This document shows positions 21,285 through 33,280 of a DNA stretch of 64,000 nucleotides, in pieces. The stretch is from assembly GCF_000264995.1 (NCBI RefSeq), contig NW_006767439.1:1-64000 (forward strand). Direction: 5' to 3'. This DNA is from Punctularia strigosozonata HHB-11173 SS5. Taxonomy: Eukaryota > Basidiomycota > Agaricomycetes > Corticiales > Punctulariaceae. A model generated the notes under the pieces. It saw only the letters and a program-made list of their open reading frames with translations, ran no database searches and was not told the origin of the DNA. Every line of letters starts with the position of its first letter. Position 1 is the first letter of the stretch. Made by a program: the position numbers and the translations under genes.

Positions 21285-22487
21285 CTAAAAGCTACCGGTG
21301 CTACCCGTGCCGTCCTCCTGCTCGGATTCCTCCGACCATGGGTCAAGGTCGAAGTCCCGCCTCCCCTCCCAGCAGCCTTCGCCACCAGATAAACCGTCAA
21401 CCCAGTCTCCCTTCGCGTCCGCGAAGGTGTAGAGGTCCCTCGCCGCAGGGAGGTACAAGAAGGCGGTGCTCCTCCTGCCCTTGCCTTCGTGCATGTGCTC
21501 GGATTCGCCTTCCGACGACGAGTCTGATGCGTTACCCTGCGCTTTCCCGATCTCCCGAAGTACATGCGTCACCCATTCCGTCGCGGCATATCCCGAGCAA
21601 CACCGGCATTCTGTAGTTGGCGGCATTCTCATCGGTTGCGTCACTAGGAGCTCCAACGCTGCGGGCAGGATCGCGGGCCAGTCTACATCGCGAGCCACGA
21701 TCGAATCCTCGCCCTGCAGCCTGCGTCGGAAGGAAGACTTCACACCCTCCAATGAGGATGGCGCAAGCCCACGCTCGTGTAGTTCGGCATACAGCTTGGT
21801 GGTGAAGCCGAGATCTCTCGAGATGCCGGTCAACCGGAGGTGCGAGATGATTGGCGAACGAATGGCGAGTTGACGAATGACGCGCTGGAAGGAGCCGGTG
21901 CCAACAAGGTGAATCTTGCGGAGGGAGGGCAGATCAACATTTGCGTGATCGGTCTCCGGGGTCATATCGTCCGCGAATCGTGGTTCCCAGGCACTTCCTC
22001 TGATCGTGAGCTCTTCGAGAACTGGATACGAAAAGTTCAGCGCGTCTTGAATATACCAGGAACTCTGGTAAGGGTCGTGGAAGAGGGCAGTGAGCGTCTT
22101 CAAGGTGGACGCAGCGTAGGAAAGGATACGGTTCTGCACTTCTCTCCATTCCGCGCGTTCGTGGTTCCATTCGCGAAGCCTGAGAGCGTCTTCTTCGTCC
22201 CTGGGAGCACGGTGACGGTACCAATCAACAACCGCATATTCCTCCACGCGGTCGGAGAGTAGGAGGTGGGCAATGACCTTTCGGCGTGAATGATTGCTAG
22301 AGTCGAGGACCGTAAGGAGCGCACGAGCTTGCTTGAGCCCACTGACGGCCACATTGCGCCATTGCAGTGGTTGAGAGACGTCGTGAAGGTAGGTCGATAC
22401 AAGTGATAATGAGCGCGCCGTGGTGCCGTCGTCCATGCACGCATATTCGCATATGCGAAATGCGATTTCGGGAGGGCAGTGATCCAT
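21285..22487 (-). CDS. F-box-like domain protein
   Basis: A single-exon gene of about 400 residues. The frame is open for 85 codons further upstream, but the ATG at 22487 (MDHCPPEIAFRICEYACMDD) is the natural start because the F-box-like motif begins directly there: LPxE-like CPPEIAFRICEY, then SLSLVSTYLHDVSQPLQWRN. A leucine-rich region follows (VLEELTIRG, LPSLRKIHLVG, ISHLRLTGIS). The tail is acidic and Ser-rich (EESEQEDGTGSTGSF). F-box proteins link substrates to SCF ubiquitin ligases through Skp1; these large families in Agaricomycetes are fast evolving and mostly without known targets. Confidence 0.7.
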   Translation of the reverse strand: MDHCPPEIAFRICEYACMDDGTTARSLSLVSTYLHDVSQPLQWRNVAVSGLKQARALLTVLDSSNHSRRKVIAHLLLSDRVEEYAVVDWYRHRAPRDEEDALRLREWNHERAEWREVQNRILSYAASTLKTLTALFHDPYQSSWYIQDALNFSYPVLEELTIRGSAWEPRFADDMTPETDHANVDLPSLRKIHLVGTGSFQRVIRQLAIRSPIISHLRLTGISRDLGFTTKLYAELHERGLAPSSLEGVKSSFRRRLQGEDSIVARDVDWPAILPAALELLVTQPMRMPPTTECRCCSGYAATEWVTHVLREIGKAQGNASDSSSEGESEHMHEGKGRRSTAFLYLPAARDLYTFADAKGDWVDGLSGGEGCWEGRRDFDLDPWSEESEQEDGTGSTGSF

Positions 22488-23877
22488 CTTCGCGGTGAAC
22501 AAAGGAATGGGGACTGTCGTCGTGGTGCGGACAGAGCGTGGACGGAGATAGGGGTGCGCTGGCAAATGATTTGAGAACAGTGCGAGTCGGCGATAAGCTC
22601 GGAACGCACCACGGACATCGGCACTGGGCCATGGGAACAAGGACCCCCGCCTTTGATCAGCCCGTAGGCGAACGGCCGCGACGCTCCCAGACAACATCAC
22701 TGCATTGCGGACCCAGGGCTCATCCGTTGACGTACGAACCACTTGGCACAGGACCTAAGTATGGACCAGCCCACAAGCCTCGTACGACGTTCTGGACTGC
22801 TCAACCTACAACCACCGTACGACGTTCTGGACGATGTTCGTCCGGCGTGAGCAGATGCGCAGTATCGGACACCATCGGCCGAAGCGGAGCACATCGATCA
22901 CTCGACGCCCGTGACAATTTGCGACGCCGGATGCAGGACGGAGATCGTTTGAAGGCAGCGGCGATGGATTCTTCGTGTGGGCAGTCCATTCCGCGGTTCC
23001 CAGCCCCGGTAGACGTCTTGCGATGCGCCAGGACGATCTGCATTCCAATAGCTGAACGGGTGCTGAGCGTTGAGCCTTGCAAGGGAGAACGGTGGATGAG
23101 TGAATTGCCTAACCGATCAAAACCTCCTAAGTCCACTGACCCTTCTAGCTTCAAGCTTCACCTCTGAAGTTCAGATGTATCGTAGCTCGGAGATCGAACT
23201 AGGGATAACATGGTTGAGTGCGCTGGACGGATCTCGGTAAATTAATTCTGTCACGGGGAGGCGCTGGTGGTGGTAGAGCACAAACAACAAGCGAGACGCG
23301 ACGGTTGCCTTCAACAGAATTGACGAGCGCTGGGGACGCGTCCTCGCATGACGTCATGGGTCTGGAGTCTGGACCTCAGGCCTCAGGGTAGGCACAGTGA
23401 ATGCAGTTGCTGACCGCAAATCGAAGTCGACCATTCAAGTAATCTTTCGTTCATCTTTCACATGCAATTCGTTGAACGAGCTTCTCAGTCGTGACGGGCA
23501 TAGCTACGGTAGACAACGATGACAAAACGAGATATTAACTAGAGGATGCGCGTTCGTAGTATAAGGATGTTCAATGCAAGAGGAAGTCCGTGGAAGAGTC
23601 CTTAGCAGCTGAGAAACCATCAACACCACAAATACGGTCATGTCCGTACGCAGGTACAAAACTTCGAATGGAAAACGAACAAAGTCAAGGAGATCCACGT
23701 GTCATCGATCACGGAGCAGCTTGTTTAGCATGTCCAGGAACTCTGGATGTGGTAAAAAGTCGTCAGCGCGCTACACCATACAGGGCGTTCAAAGTACACT
23801 CACGTCGCGAGTGCCTGGTGTGTTGTAGGCTGACATCGATAGCATAAGCGCCTACGACGACGTCGAGGATCAGATCA
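22488..23877. other. intergenic stretch with a short direct repeat
   Basis: Upstream part of the F-box gene and 3' side of the chitin deacetylase gene. The motif CGTACGACGTTCTGGAC occurs twice near 22,780-22,830, about 36 bp apart. Open frames exist on both strands in 22,800-23,160, without splice or domain support. Confidence 0.4.
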
Positions 23878-25239
23878 CTACGCACAGTGGTATGGCGCGA
23901 GGCCGCCAAGGCACTCAGCAACAGTGCCGAACGTGTAACCAGCGGCTTTCAGCTTCTGGATCGCGAAAGGCAAGACCTGATCGCTGGATACGTCGAAAGC
24001 GGAGACACATAAGACGCCTGCTGTGAGAAAGGATGTATCGCTTACGCGGTGGTCTCGTAAGTTTCGTGGTTGAGGGCTAGGATGTTTGCCGGGTGTTGCT
24101 TGATCGCGTTCGTATATAGTTGCTCCGACTGCGCGACGGTAGCCCCTATGGAATCCTGCGAATCGAAGTCCCAGAGCACCACTGTTTCGATGAGGGTAAA
24201 TCCATTCAGTGGTGATAGATGAAATGTGTATGTGGTACACGTACAGCTTTGATTACGCTCGCCTGCAACCTGGACGACGAGGTCGTTGTAGTTCCCATAC
24301 GGGGGACGCATGAAAGCGGGCTTAGCACCCAATATGTTCTTCATCGCCACTGTACCAAGAAGACGGTCGTCGGTGATCATTCGCGGCGATAGACGCGACA
24401 GGCCCACTCACGTTCAACCCTGCGGATGCGAATAGTCAGAAAGAACTCTTGCACAGACTATCAAAGAGACTGAGCGCACTTCCACATTTGATCGTGAACT
24501 TGCCAAACACCAGGTCAATGAAGACACCCAGGCTAATCGCAGATACTCACTTTCGTCGAATGTCAGCTGTAAGACATTAGATTAGATATTGGTGTGAACT
24601 CAGTCCACCGAACTCGCGTACTGTGGTCAAATCTGGATGCGACCAAGTATGGCTGCCAATCAGATGCCCAGCTGCAAAGACCAGTCAGTAAGCGCAAGAC
24701 GTGGCACCTTGAAAGCGCACCATTGTATGTGTGCTGCAGGCTCTGGACGACGGATTCGTCGTAAATGCAGTCATCTATAGTGAAGGTTGATGAAATCTGT
24801 TCCTGCGCAATAGAATTCAGGCGAACTCACAGTTGTCTCCGTTACTATAGCCAGAAGAGCATGTGAGCGTGTACAGGAGAAGCGCGTCGTAGACGAAACT
24901 GACACGAAGAAGGTGCCCTTGATACCAGCTTTGGTGAGAGTGTCGGAAATGCTCGTCTCTGTGCCACACATGAATCACACTCTGGTACTATCAGCCGCTA
25001 GTCAGGCATACCGTAGATGTCTGCAAGTCTGCGTCAGAAACAAAGCAGAAAGATCAAAAATTGAACTCACAGGGTCCGTCGTCGAAAGTAAGGGCAACCA
25101 TATTCTTCACGGAACAGCCGGTGTAGACCTTCGCAGGACCTGCACGACCGACAAGGTGCATACTAGGCTGCTCTGTACCAGGAGTCGGCGACGTCTTGGC
25201 GACCAAAGCGAGAGCGAGGGGGACGAGTGCTGTAAACAT
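23878..25239 (-). CDS. chitin deacetylase (polysaccharide deacetylase, CE4)
   Basis: A secreted enzyme that removes acetyl groups from chitin to give chitosan in the cell wall. The start at 25239 gives MFTALVPLALALVAKTSP, a signal peptide. The CE4 motifs appear in order across many short introns: VALTFDDGPC (motif 1, catalytic base and metal Asp), AGIKGTFFV, GHLIGSHTWSHPDLT (motif 2, metal histidines), KPAFMRPPYGNYND (motif 3), VVLWDFDSQDS (motif 4) and ILALNHETYE (motif 5, catalytic His). The end is ECLGGLAPYHCA at 23878, with no obvious GPI signal or chitin-binding module, so the mature protein is likely soluble or loosely wall-bound. Length about 250-260 residues, usual for the catalytic domain. 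One exon region (near 24,380-24,560) has uncertain borders. Confidence 0.9.
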
Positions 25240-26600
25240 TTTTCTCCTGCGGCTGGACTGTGTCGTAGAGAGGTTGTGGATAGTAGACAAGAACAGACAC
25301 CGAAGACGCGGGGAGAGAGGATACTCTGTCACTTTTCGTCATACAATCCAACCGACATTTTATACAGATGTGCATCGATCTCGATCATCCCCGAGTCGTA
25401 CGTTCTTTTCAAGCTCCGCGCGAAGGAACGAAGTGAGTTGACGTTTACGTTCTGGCATGCTTGGCAGGCGCGCCTCCCGTTCCGAGGATGTCAACGACGG
25501 CGAGTGGCGCCGGACCGAGCCAAGGAGGGAAAAGTGGGAAGGGTAGCCAGGGGTCAGGGCACGTAAGTTCACGGGGAAAGGCGGGCTTCAACGTATCCTG
25601 ATCGAAAGCGGTCATGCGCCCTCTACCAGCACCCACGTACGCCGTCTACGCCGTGACGGCCAAGCCTCGTGCAGCGGCGAAGACACTCCGCAATGATCTA
25701 GGTGGCAGGACTGATGCCCGCGTACCTCCATGTGATCCCTCGACGACCCTCGACGTCGCGTACGGCCGTCGTGTGATGCAAATGACGCGACCGGGATGTT
25801 GTCGGTCCATGCAATAGGCGCCAGATTGTTTCGCGGACCAGCTCAAGAGAAATTCTGTATTCGTGCTGGTGGTGTTCGGCTGTGAGATGCCCAAGTACGC
25901 GTCGAAGACGGAGGAAGAGCCTCGAGGAGGTGGCTGTTTCGGAAGTGCTATTTTAAGCAATCCTTTTTGCGACCGCCAGCGGCGGCGAGCCTGCCATCGA
26001 CTTGCGATTCTTCACATTCTGGACGGCAGCCTTCCCATATGGTCTGCGACCTAGGGGAGGCGTCAAGACTCTAGGCTACAACGCTGCTACATATTCAATG
26101 CATGCGCAAAGATAGGCTCCATATATATATAGCAAGAGCCCTCATCAACATCTCTGCTAATCGTGCACGGAAGACGCTCCTCGTTCATTAGGCCTCTTTT
26201 GTCAGTGGTCCTCGTATGGAAATCTTTCGAGGGCAGCACAAGGCTTGCGATTGGCTAGAGCTTGAACGTTGAAGCTTATCGCGAAGTCCCTATACTTATA
26301 CTTATGAAACTCGTTCGTCGGGCTGCCCGGCATCGCATCGTTGGAAAGTGCTTCACCTGTAATGGACCGACGGAGGCAGCCCCACTTGGAGAACTATAGC
26401 CATATCTCCAGGCTTGTCAGACTGCGTCCGACGAGTTGATCAGACCCGAAATGAGATCATGCAAGAACGGACATGGATGGATTGCTCCTATCCACCTCGC
26501 ACACTCATGGCTAGCGATGATAAGTCTACAGGTTGCATGATTGAAGTATCTATAAATACACCCGTTGCACTGTCGTGGTACATGGATCGAGGGATCCGCA
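25240..26600. other. intergenic stretch
   Basis: Upstream region of chitin deacetylase, then unassigned DNA up to the 3' end of the DUF6533 gene. Short open frames only. Confidence 0.4.
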
Positions 26601-28276
26601 TCAAGGTCCAGGCAGTTTATGCATGTCCTTCAGGGGTATAATCGTCGACACGGGCTCGTTCCTACGATACCGCGACGGCGCGCGTTCGCGACGAGTTATC
26701 TGCGAGTCCATGTAGTACTCCTCGTCTAGTTCGTCAATCACCGGCTCGCCAAGATTGCCTACGACACGCCTCCAGTCTGTAAACTGGTGACTGGTGTAGA
26801 GACCTGTGGCATCCGCCGTATGGGCGAAGGCGAGCGATGCGTGCTGAGACGCGACCGGTTGCATGAACGTATCATCGTCTGCTGACCGAGGAGTATACCC
26901 TCGTAAGTTGAGTACAATCCTGTAGAGGAAGTTGTAGGTCGTCAAATCATCAACATCAGTAAGCTGTCACGCACCGCGAGATCATGATTGAGGTCATCAG
27001 CTCTGAGAATGGGGCAAAGAAAGGTTTCAAGGATTCGTCTTTGACGCTCTGAGGGCTCGTTATCGGCAAAATGACCTGCGTTCAGAATTCGGAACGCACG
27101 AAATAGACCACAACGTTTAATAAGTTCACTGAAAAAATGACGAAAAAGTACGCAATCCCATCCTGATAGAAAGATTAGAGCAACCATTGGCAACATGGCG
27201 AAGAATCGCCGTACTCGGAGGAATAGTCTGAAGGTACTGGAGGAATCTCCTTGAGTACCATCCTATCCGGTGAGATAATTTCACTCACGGCATGCTAGCA
27301 CCTCGTTGTAGGTACTCCTTTGATCGCCAAAGGGTAAGCAGAAAAATGCAGCTATCGGTGACGAGTGGTCCAATCCAAAGGCCAGCATAGACTGATGTTC
27401 TGCCGATAAGGATACATCCCGTAGGAATTGGAACTTGCAGGGCTGTGGGGGCGATCAGAGTTTCATATAGGGATTGCGCTTCGGAGACTCACGAATGCCT
27501 TCTGCGAGAACTGCAGCCTGAACGCCGATTTGCGCCAGAAATACCAGGACAAGCACGAGCAGAACCAGCTTATTGCCTCCGTACAGCGCGTAAACTCGAA
27601 GTATCATGACGACTATCCCGGATAAGCGTCATGAGGCGCACGAAGGTTTCGGGCAAGTGGAACCTACTCTGACATATCCCAGTAACCGTAACAGAACCGG
27701 CACCTTCGTATTTCACGAATCGTCGGCATCTAGCCTATATTGAGTGATGACGACACTGAAGGACGAGAAGGAGCTTACACCTAGCATGTGGTTGTCAGCG
27801 AGCAAGCTAATCTCCGTCCTCAGCGGATGTCCTTACCTCCGCAGGCCACTCCGACTGGAACGCGGTCATCACCACGATGAATTCCAGTGGCGTCAGATAC
27901 CGATTCAATACGAACAAAATGGATGCACCGGTCCATGGTTTCTTCCAGATTCTCTCGACCTAGAGAAAGAAAATAGCGTCACATATACATGGACTCAACT
28001 CCGCTCTGCATGAGCGCACCTCCTCTCCGAAATTCAACACTATCATACACGTGCCAATTAGTGGTTTGAGCGAGTATGCTCTGTACGGAGGAGCACGTAC
28101 AATGGTCATATATCAGCAGGCTGAAGAGACCGGTCTGGAACATATTCTGCATCTGCCTGTTTCCCAATATTCATTACCATAATCTGAGTACATGCGCGGG
28201 GTACGTACAAGTCATTCTTGAAGGTAACCAGTGCAGGTGGTAGAGGGGCGCCATCCATCGCGACTCCGAAAGCCAT
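26601..28276 (-). CDS. DUF6533-type multi-pass membrane protein (copy 1)
   Basis: A basidiomycete membrane protein of about seven helices with no known function. The first in-frame ATG is at 28276 (MAFGVAMDGAPLPPALV); an alternative is at 28258. Spliced exons give MFQTGLFSLLIYDHLLNFGEE joined to VERIWKKPWTGASILFVLNR and then YLTPLEFIVVMTAFQSEW, the defining YDH...E...W...NRY signature. Later exons read VPIPTGCILIGRTSVYAGLW and DSCIFLLTLWRSKEYLQRG. The last exon, after a helix, reads YRIVLNLRGYTPRSADDDTF, followed by a hydrophilic tail ending DMHKLPGP at 26601. Eight or more short introns. It is the paralogue of the gene at 55,000-56,537. Exon borders in the middle (27,000-27,700) are approximate. 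Confidence 0.78.
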
Positions 28277-31200
28277 CAGGCTCGTCCGGGTGAATCGTAG
28301 AGGTAGGAACAGCGCAAGGGTACTCCCAAATGCATCGTCTACTTATGTACTCAGAGTCAAATGAGATGATCGCGAAGTTAAAGCCTCCAAAACGATCTTG
28401 CTGCGAACGTCAAGCACTTCCAGGACGCAAGAAGTGATGGCAAGCCATGTTGGTAGTCTTAGCTCTCATGAACTCCCGAACAGGGATAGCCGCTTCGGTA
28501 ATGCCGATTGGCTCGGCCGGTGGCATGGTGCATGCCGAAGCCTACCATCTGCAAGATACAGATAAACAGTCCACCAGCACACGTGCAAATCCGAATCTTT
28601 CGCAGACCTGTGCCAGGTTCCTCAACTCCGTTTGCCCAGCGCTACGGTACATCCCACCTCACCCACTCCGACTACGGGACGACGATCCACCCCATTCCCG
28701 ACGAAGAGCTTGTAGACAGCTGATTCGGACCTGGGTCTCCACGCGACGGTCTGGCACGTCTCAGAGACAGGATATCGATCCTCCGATGGCTTCCTGTTAT
28801 AGCTTCGACGAGTGGCATTGATGATAGCCCAACCTATCGGTAGGAAAAGTGATCGCCAGCGATCCTCCGATCAGAATCCGACGGTGTGAGGCGGATGTTA
28901 TCGCGGGCGGTCTCGGTGAACATGGCTTTGCCATGGCTGTCAGGTGCAGAGCGTTGATATGATAAGATGCGCAAATGTTGAGCCTAACGTGCTCCCAAAG
29001 TCAATGGAACTTGCAGCTGAGCACTCGGGCATGTCGCGATACTCGTGGAAGCTGCAGTTAGGTAATCATCACCAGTGAGATCAGGAAGCGGCGTCTTTGG
29101 GATACTACTTGCTCCTTGAGTAGGTTACAACGACACGGGCCCCACATACCAGGGTCTGGCCGTGTTAACAACAGCTCAGCGCTCAGATTTCACACATGTT
29201 CCCCAAGAGATTGATATTCTACCTGGTGCGCCGGTTACGGTTGCGAGCGGGGTCAGGTCACTGAAAAATAAATTTGCGCGCGTTCGACCCGGGCCGGAGG
29301 AGATTGCTTGCCTATCGGGGTCAGCTCTACTTGCCCTGGTTAAAGGACCCCTATAGACCTAAATCTAGTGAACTACTCCTTCGCCCATCCTTCGCCTAAT
29401 ACACAACGAAACTGTACATTATACTGGTACTCGCCGGAGTGCCTGCTATTTTGTGATCCGTTTTACCTCCTTCTAGTCGCACTTGTGCCTTAGTACAATT
29501 GCGTGGAGGGTGAATGAGACGGCTCTCCAGGCCTTTTACATCAGGGGGAGTGGAAAGACCATCCCGTGCTCAAAGCTATACATCAGGCTCACAAAGAAGC
29601 AGGCAAGCAAGACGTGGTATCATCCTTTTATATGTGACCGTGGGAATTATAAATGTGATGCGCTTCACTTCAAGATGGTCGGGACCAGTGAGAATAAGAT
29701 TCCCACGAGTATTTGAGGTAACCTGTTCAAGTGATGGAAAAAATTTCTCCGACTTACCTACCTACCACGTCCAAGCTCAGATCAAGCTAAAACCTTAAAA
29801 AATATATTAATTGTACCATACGTACTCATACGAGACGCATATGCTGCATGCCCCGGAGTCGAACACGCGCAACTTGACCCCGCTCGGCAACCGTAGCCGG
29901 TGCCGCAGGATTTCAGTAGTACAATGCTTCCGTCAAAGGCCGTAGAAGTATTAACTGGAATATTTACCCGTGTTTATCGTTGTTGGTGGTTCACCGAATC
30001 AGAAAGGCTTCATTCTACGATAGTAAACATGGCTACATCCTGAGTCACCCGTGAATCGTGGAAAGGTAATGCAAGGATACCGCACACTCGTAGATGACAT
30101 TCCAGTGACCGTCTATTCTCAGATATCAGGGACATGGAACGATAAAACACAGGTCGCAAGCGCCTACGTGCCATGACAAGCTGAGGCCGGCATGGCTCGA
30201 AGACTTCCGCGAGCCTCGACTGCGCAGCTTCTAGAATGAGCGGATCGCAGGTTGGGTGCCAAGAAAACCGGCGCGCCGTCGTTGTTTGCGCCATCATGGC
30301 AAGCGGCGAGCTTGGGCAAGCATCATCATGACGGGCACACGGAACCTACAGTGATCTCATGCAGATGTCATTAACCGTTGAGTGACAAGAACCTCTTAGT
30401 AGCAATGTCATGAAAGCATCTAAACCCGCATGGGATGTCGCATCATACGACCTAGAGCGCGCCTCGTTAGCACATAACGGCAGGACACTCCACGGCACCT
30501 TCGTAAATCGACGACGAGTCCGGGCCTCTGGCTGCGGCTACAAAAGGCGCGAGATGGGCATGTTTGAGTCGGCTTCGGATGGGAGGAAACATAGTAACCT
30601 GGCACACATGATTGGTCCGGCTGGGTGGTCTGGTGACCACCTGACTGCGATGAAACGTCATCAGTGCGAAGTCGACGGGAAGATCTGCCATGACGCTCTC
30701 GTCGAGCGAACAGGTCCACGAACTCGACACCTGATAGAACGAAGAGACATTCAATGCCAAGATGTGCCACTCTAGCCTAGGCCATGGAGCGAGAGGATAG
30801 TCTTTCATCAGGGAAGGCGATCGACTGCGAAATCGGCGCCAACTTGTCGAACGCGTCTCACCACACATCATGCAAACCTAGTGCTGTTGGCTAATACGCA
30901 ACGACCACCGGGAGAAGAAGAACGCCGGTGAGAGTCGAGTAGCCCGCTGCATTGGCGGCCGCTATCTCAAACCGATCTTGAACACATACGATGTCCAGAT
31001 TGAAGCAGGTCTGTCTATGTCTACTGCATCTTTGAGCGTCTATCAGAAGCAATTTTAGCGTCACGGGGTTAACACTCTCACTTTCCACGGTCCTTTGCAG
31101 TTGAGGGGTTCGCACGGACGAATGGCTCGCCATACAATAGACAGAGATGCTGTCCAAGCCAATACGAGTACAAAGTGATTGTGCTTCGCGAACCCCTCCC

Positions 31201-31399
31201 TTGAATGGCGAAGCCAACCTTGGTGGTGGGCAGTGGGCGCTGAGGGTATGCAGTTGAGAAGACGTGACGGTACCGGTCTCCATTTCCGCCTCACGGATGT
31301 AACACATGCATGTGTCCCCCTCACAGTAGCAAGGCTGCGGAGACAGCATAGAAGAAGCAGCGACAAGGCATTTCCATCCATGCAAGGAGCAAGAGGCTA
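28277..31399. other. long gene-poor stretch
   Basis: Three kilobases without a model I would defend. Open frames on both strands at 28,450-28,820 and 30,410-30,870 overlap each other and lack splice signals. An AT-rich part lies at about 29,600-29,830. This is the kind of region where decayed mobile elements would be expected, but I could not identify one. Confidence 0.35.
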
Positions 31400-31645
31400 G
31401 ATCTGATCCTGATGAGCGAACTGACTGTCGGAGGACACGCGAACTCTTCATATCGCTGTTACCGATCGGTAGGAGATGCAGAACGTGTTGTCGAGATGAG
31501 TTTCAGCGCGAGACCATAACTTGATCTGATCCTGATGAGCGAACTGACTGTCGGAGGACACGCGAACTCTTCATATCGCTGTTACCGATCGGTAGGAGAT
31601 GCAGAACGTGTTGTCGAGATGAGTTTCAGCGCGAGACCATAACTT
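31400..31645. repeat. perfect tandem duplication, 2 x 123 bp
   Basis: The unit starting GATCTGATCCTGATGAGCG occupies 31400-31522 and is repeated directly from 31523 to about 31645, ending CATAACTTG in both copies. I see no difference between the copies. It is either very recent or an assembly artefact. Confidence 0.9.
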
Positions 31646-32442
31646 GGATCGCGAGTCGATGGAGTACACAGCTGCCAGCCCATCGCCGCCGGCCGGTCCC
31701 GTCCGAAGTTGACAAAGTTGGGACAAAGAGAGCAAGTAGCGATGACACAGCCACGGATTGCGCCGCCATCATTGTCCCGGGCTCTGCAACGGCGGGTCTT
31801 CCTCGCAATTGTACAACAACAGCCTGCTGGCGGTACGGACAGCACCTCACGGATATAAGACCGGGCAGGATATGTCGGTTCGCTCTCAACCAACACGGTG
31901 CCCCACTCTCCCAACGGCTGTCGTCATTACGCGGTTCTCGCGCTGTTCCGGTACGCCTCGTTGCAAGAAGGTCCCGCGTTTCTCTCCAACAACTCGCAAC
32001 CGAAATACTAGACCTGCGCACGCATCACCTGAGTTGTCTGCGCATTCAGTCCCGGTCTTGGGCCCCGTAGGACCTCGACCCGACCCCTCCCCCCACAAAG
32101 AGCGCATATAAACCGGCAAGAGATTTCTCGTCTCGGCACCTTCGCCCACCCCGTGTCAATCACCTCGAGGCTTTGATCCACGTAAAGCCCCTCGGACTCT
32201 CGGACGTCAACCAGTAAAAGCGTAATCCGCTTGCACATTTTGCATAATCCACTGGGTAGGCCGCAACACGCCCCGGGACGGTCCTCCGAGCTTCATGTCG
32301 TTGACGGTTCTCCCCTTCCTTCCGTAGGACTACAAAACCCCCAGCTGCTTCTCCGCCTCCTGCCTATTCTCTCGCATTCCCCACATCGCCAATCCCGGAC
32401 GCCCCGCACTGTTCCTCCCGCTCCCTGTGACGGATCCGCGAT
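31646..32442. other. promoter region of the first MTEYDYSP gene
   Basis: No exon supported. It contains a TATA box at 32107-32112 and then a C/T-rich leader of about 300 nt before the ATG at 32443. Confidence 0.4.
32107..32112 (+). promoter_or_regulatory. TATA box of MTEYDYSP gene 1
   Basis: TATAAA in GCATATAAACCGG, 336 bp upstream of the start codon. The downstream leader is pyrimidine-rich, as in many strongly expressed fungal genes. Confidence 0.5.
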
Positions 32443-33280
32443 ATGACCGAATACGACTACTCCCCCGACGCCTACGAGAAGTACCTCGCCAGGCAGCAGC
32501 GCATCGCCGACTGGGTCGACTCCACCAACTCCCAAGCGCACCGATACAAGAACCCCTTCGTGCACGCGCCGTCGTCCATCGCGCCGTCTACCTCGTCGGA
32601 TTCGTCGCATTTTTCCCGCCGCCCCTCCTCGCGGCACGACCGAGACCTGCGGAGGTCCAAGACGCTGAGCCCGACCCGCTCCGCAACGCGGGCGCTCTCG
32701 CCGTCCAGCCCCCGTTCTTCCCATTCGCACGCCTCCCCTACATCGTCACATCAATCCCATGCGGGCTACGTATACAGTCCCCCGGCGACATACACGTATC
32801 CGGCGGCAAGCCATGCCACCGCCCAACACGTGGTCTACTCTCCGCAGGCGCAGTTCGCGTACTCGTCGTCGCCGCCTGGACAATACTACACGACCTTCCA
32901 ACCGTCGAGCTCTCATGCACCCCCCGGCTCCACGTCCTACTCGTCCACCAACCCGAATGTGCGATATGTTACCTACGATGCCTCCGCGCGGCGCGTGGAG
33001 ATCCCGGCACCCCGACCAGGACAAACCTATATCGTGTATCCTCCCCCCGGCGGTCGCGTTGAAGTCATGGTGAGTCTGCTTCCTCGTCATTTCGTAACAC
33101 GCGCTTACGTTTCGTCTTGTTTTCCTTCTCTAGTCGAGCTCTTCGCGGACGTCCTCGTCGCCAACCTCTCCCATCTCGCCCACTTCCTCGTCAAGGTTGA
33201 CAAAGAAGAAGGATCAACCCATCATCGGTTTCTTCAAGAACCGTATATCGCGCGACCCATCCAAGGGTCGTCGCACGTAA
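32443..33280 (+). CDS. MTEYDYSP-family protein, paralogue 1 (unknown function)
   Basis: Two exons with a 64 nt phase-0 intron (33070-33133); 257 residues. The N-terminus reads MTEYDYSPDAYEKYLARQQR and continues IADWVDSTNSQAHRYKNPF, a charged, probably helical block. The middle is low complexity, rich in Ser, Pro, Tyr and His. Before the intron comes a conserved-looking segment, RRVEIPAPRPGQTYIVYPPP. The second exon is Ser/Thr-Pro-rich and ends in a basic tail, TKKKDQPIIGFFKNRISRDP then SKGRRT. No signal peptide, membrane segment or known domain. Two relatives in this window (42,032-43,064 and 52,989-53,991) share the same plan. Function unknown; it is probably a mostly disordered intracellular protein. 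Confidence 0.82.

Noticed and set aside
22488-22742. 85-codon N-terminal extension of the F-box-like protein
   Set aside because: No conserved character, and the F-box-like motif starts right at the internal ATG at 22487.
30410-30871. Pair of overlapping frames of 116-134 codons on opposite strands
   Set aside because: No domain, no splice signals, neither strand favoured.
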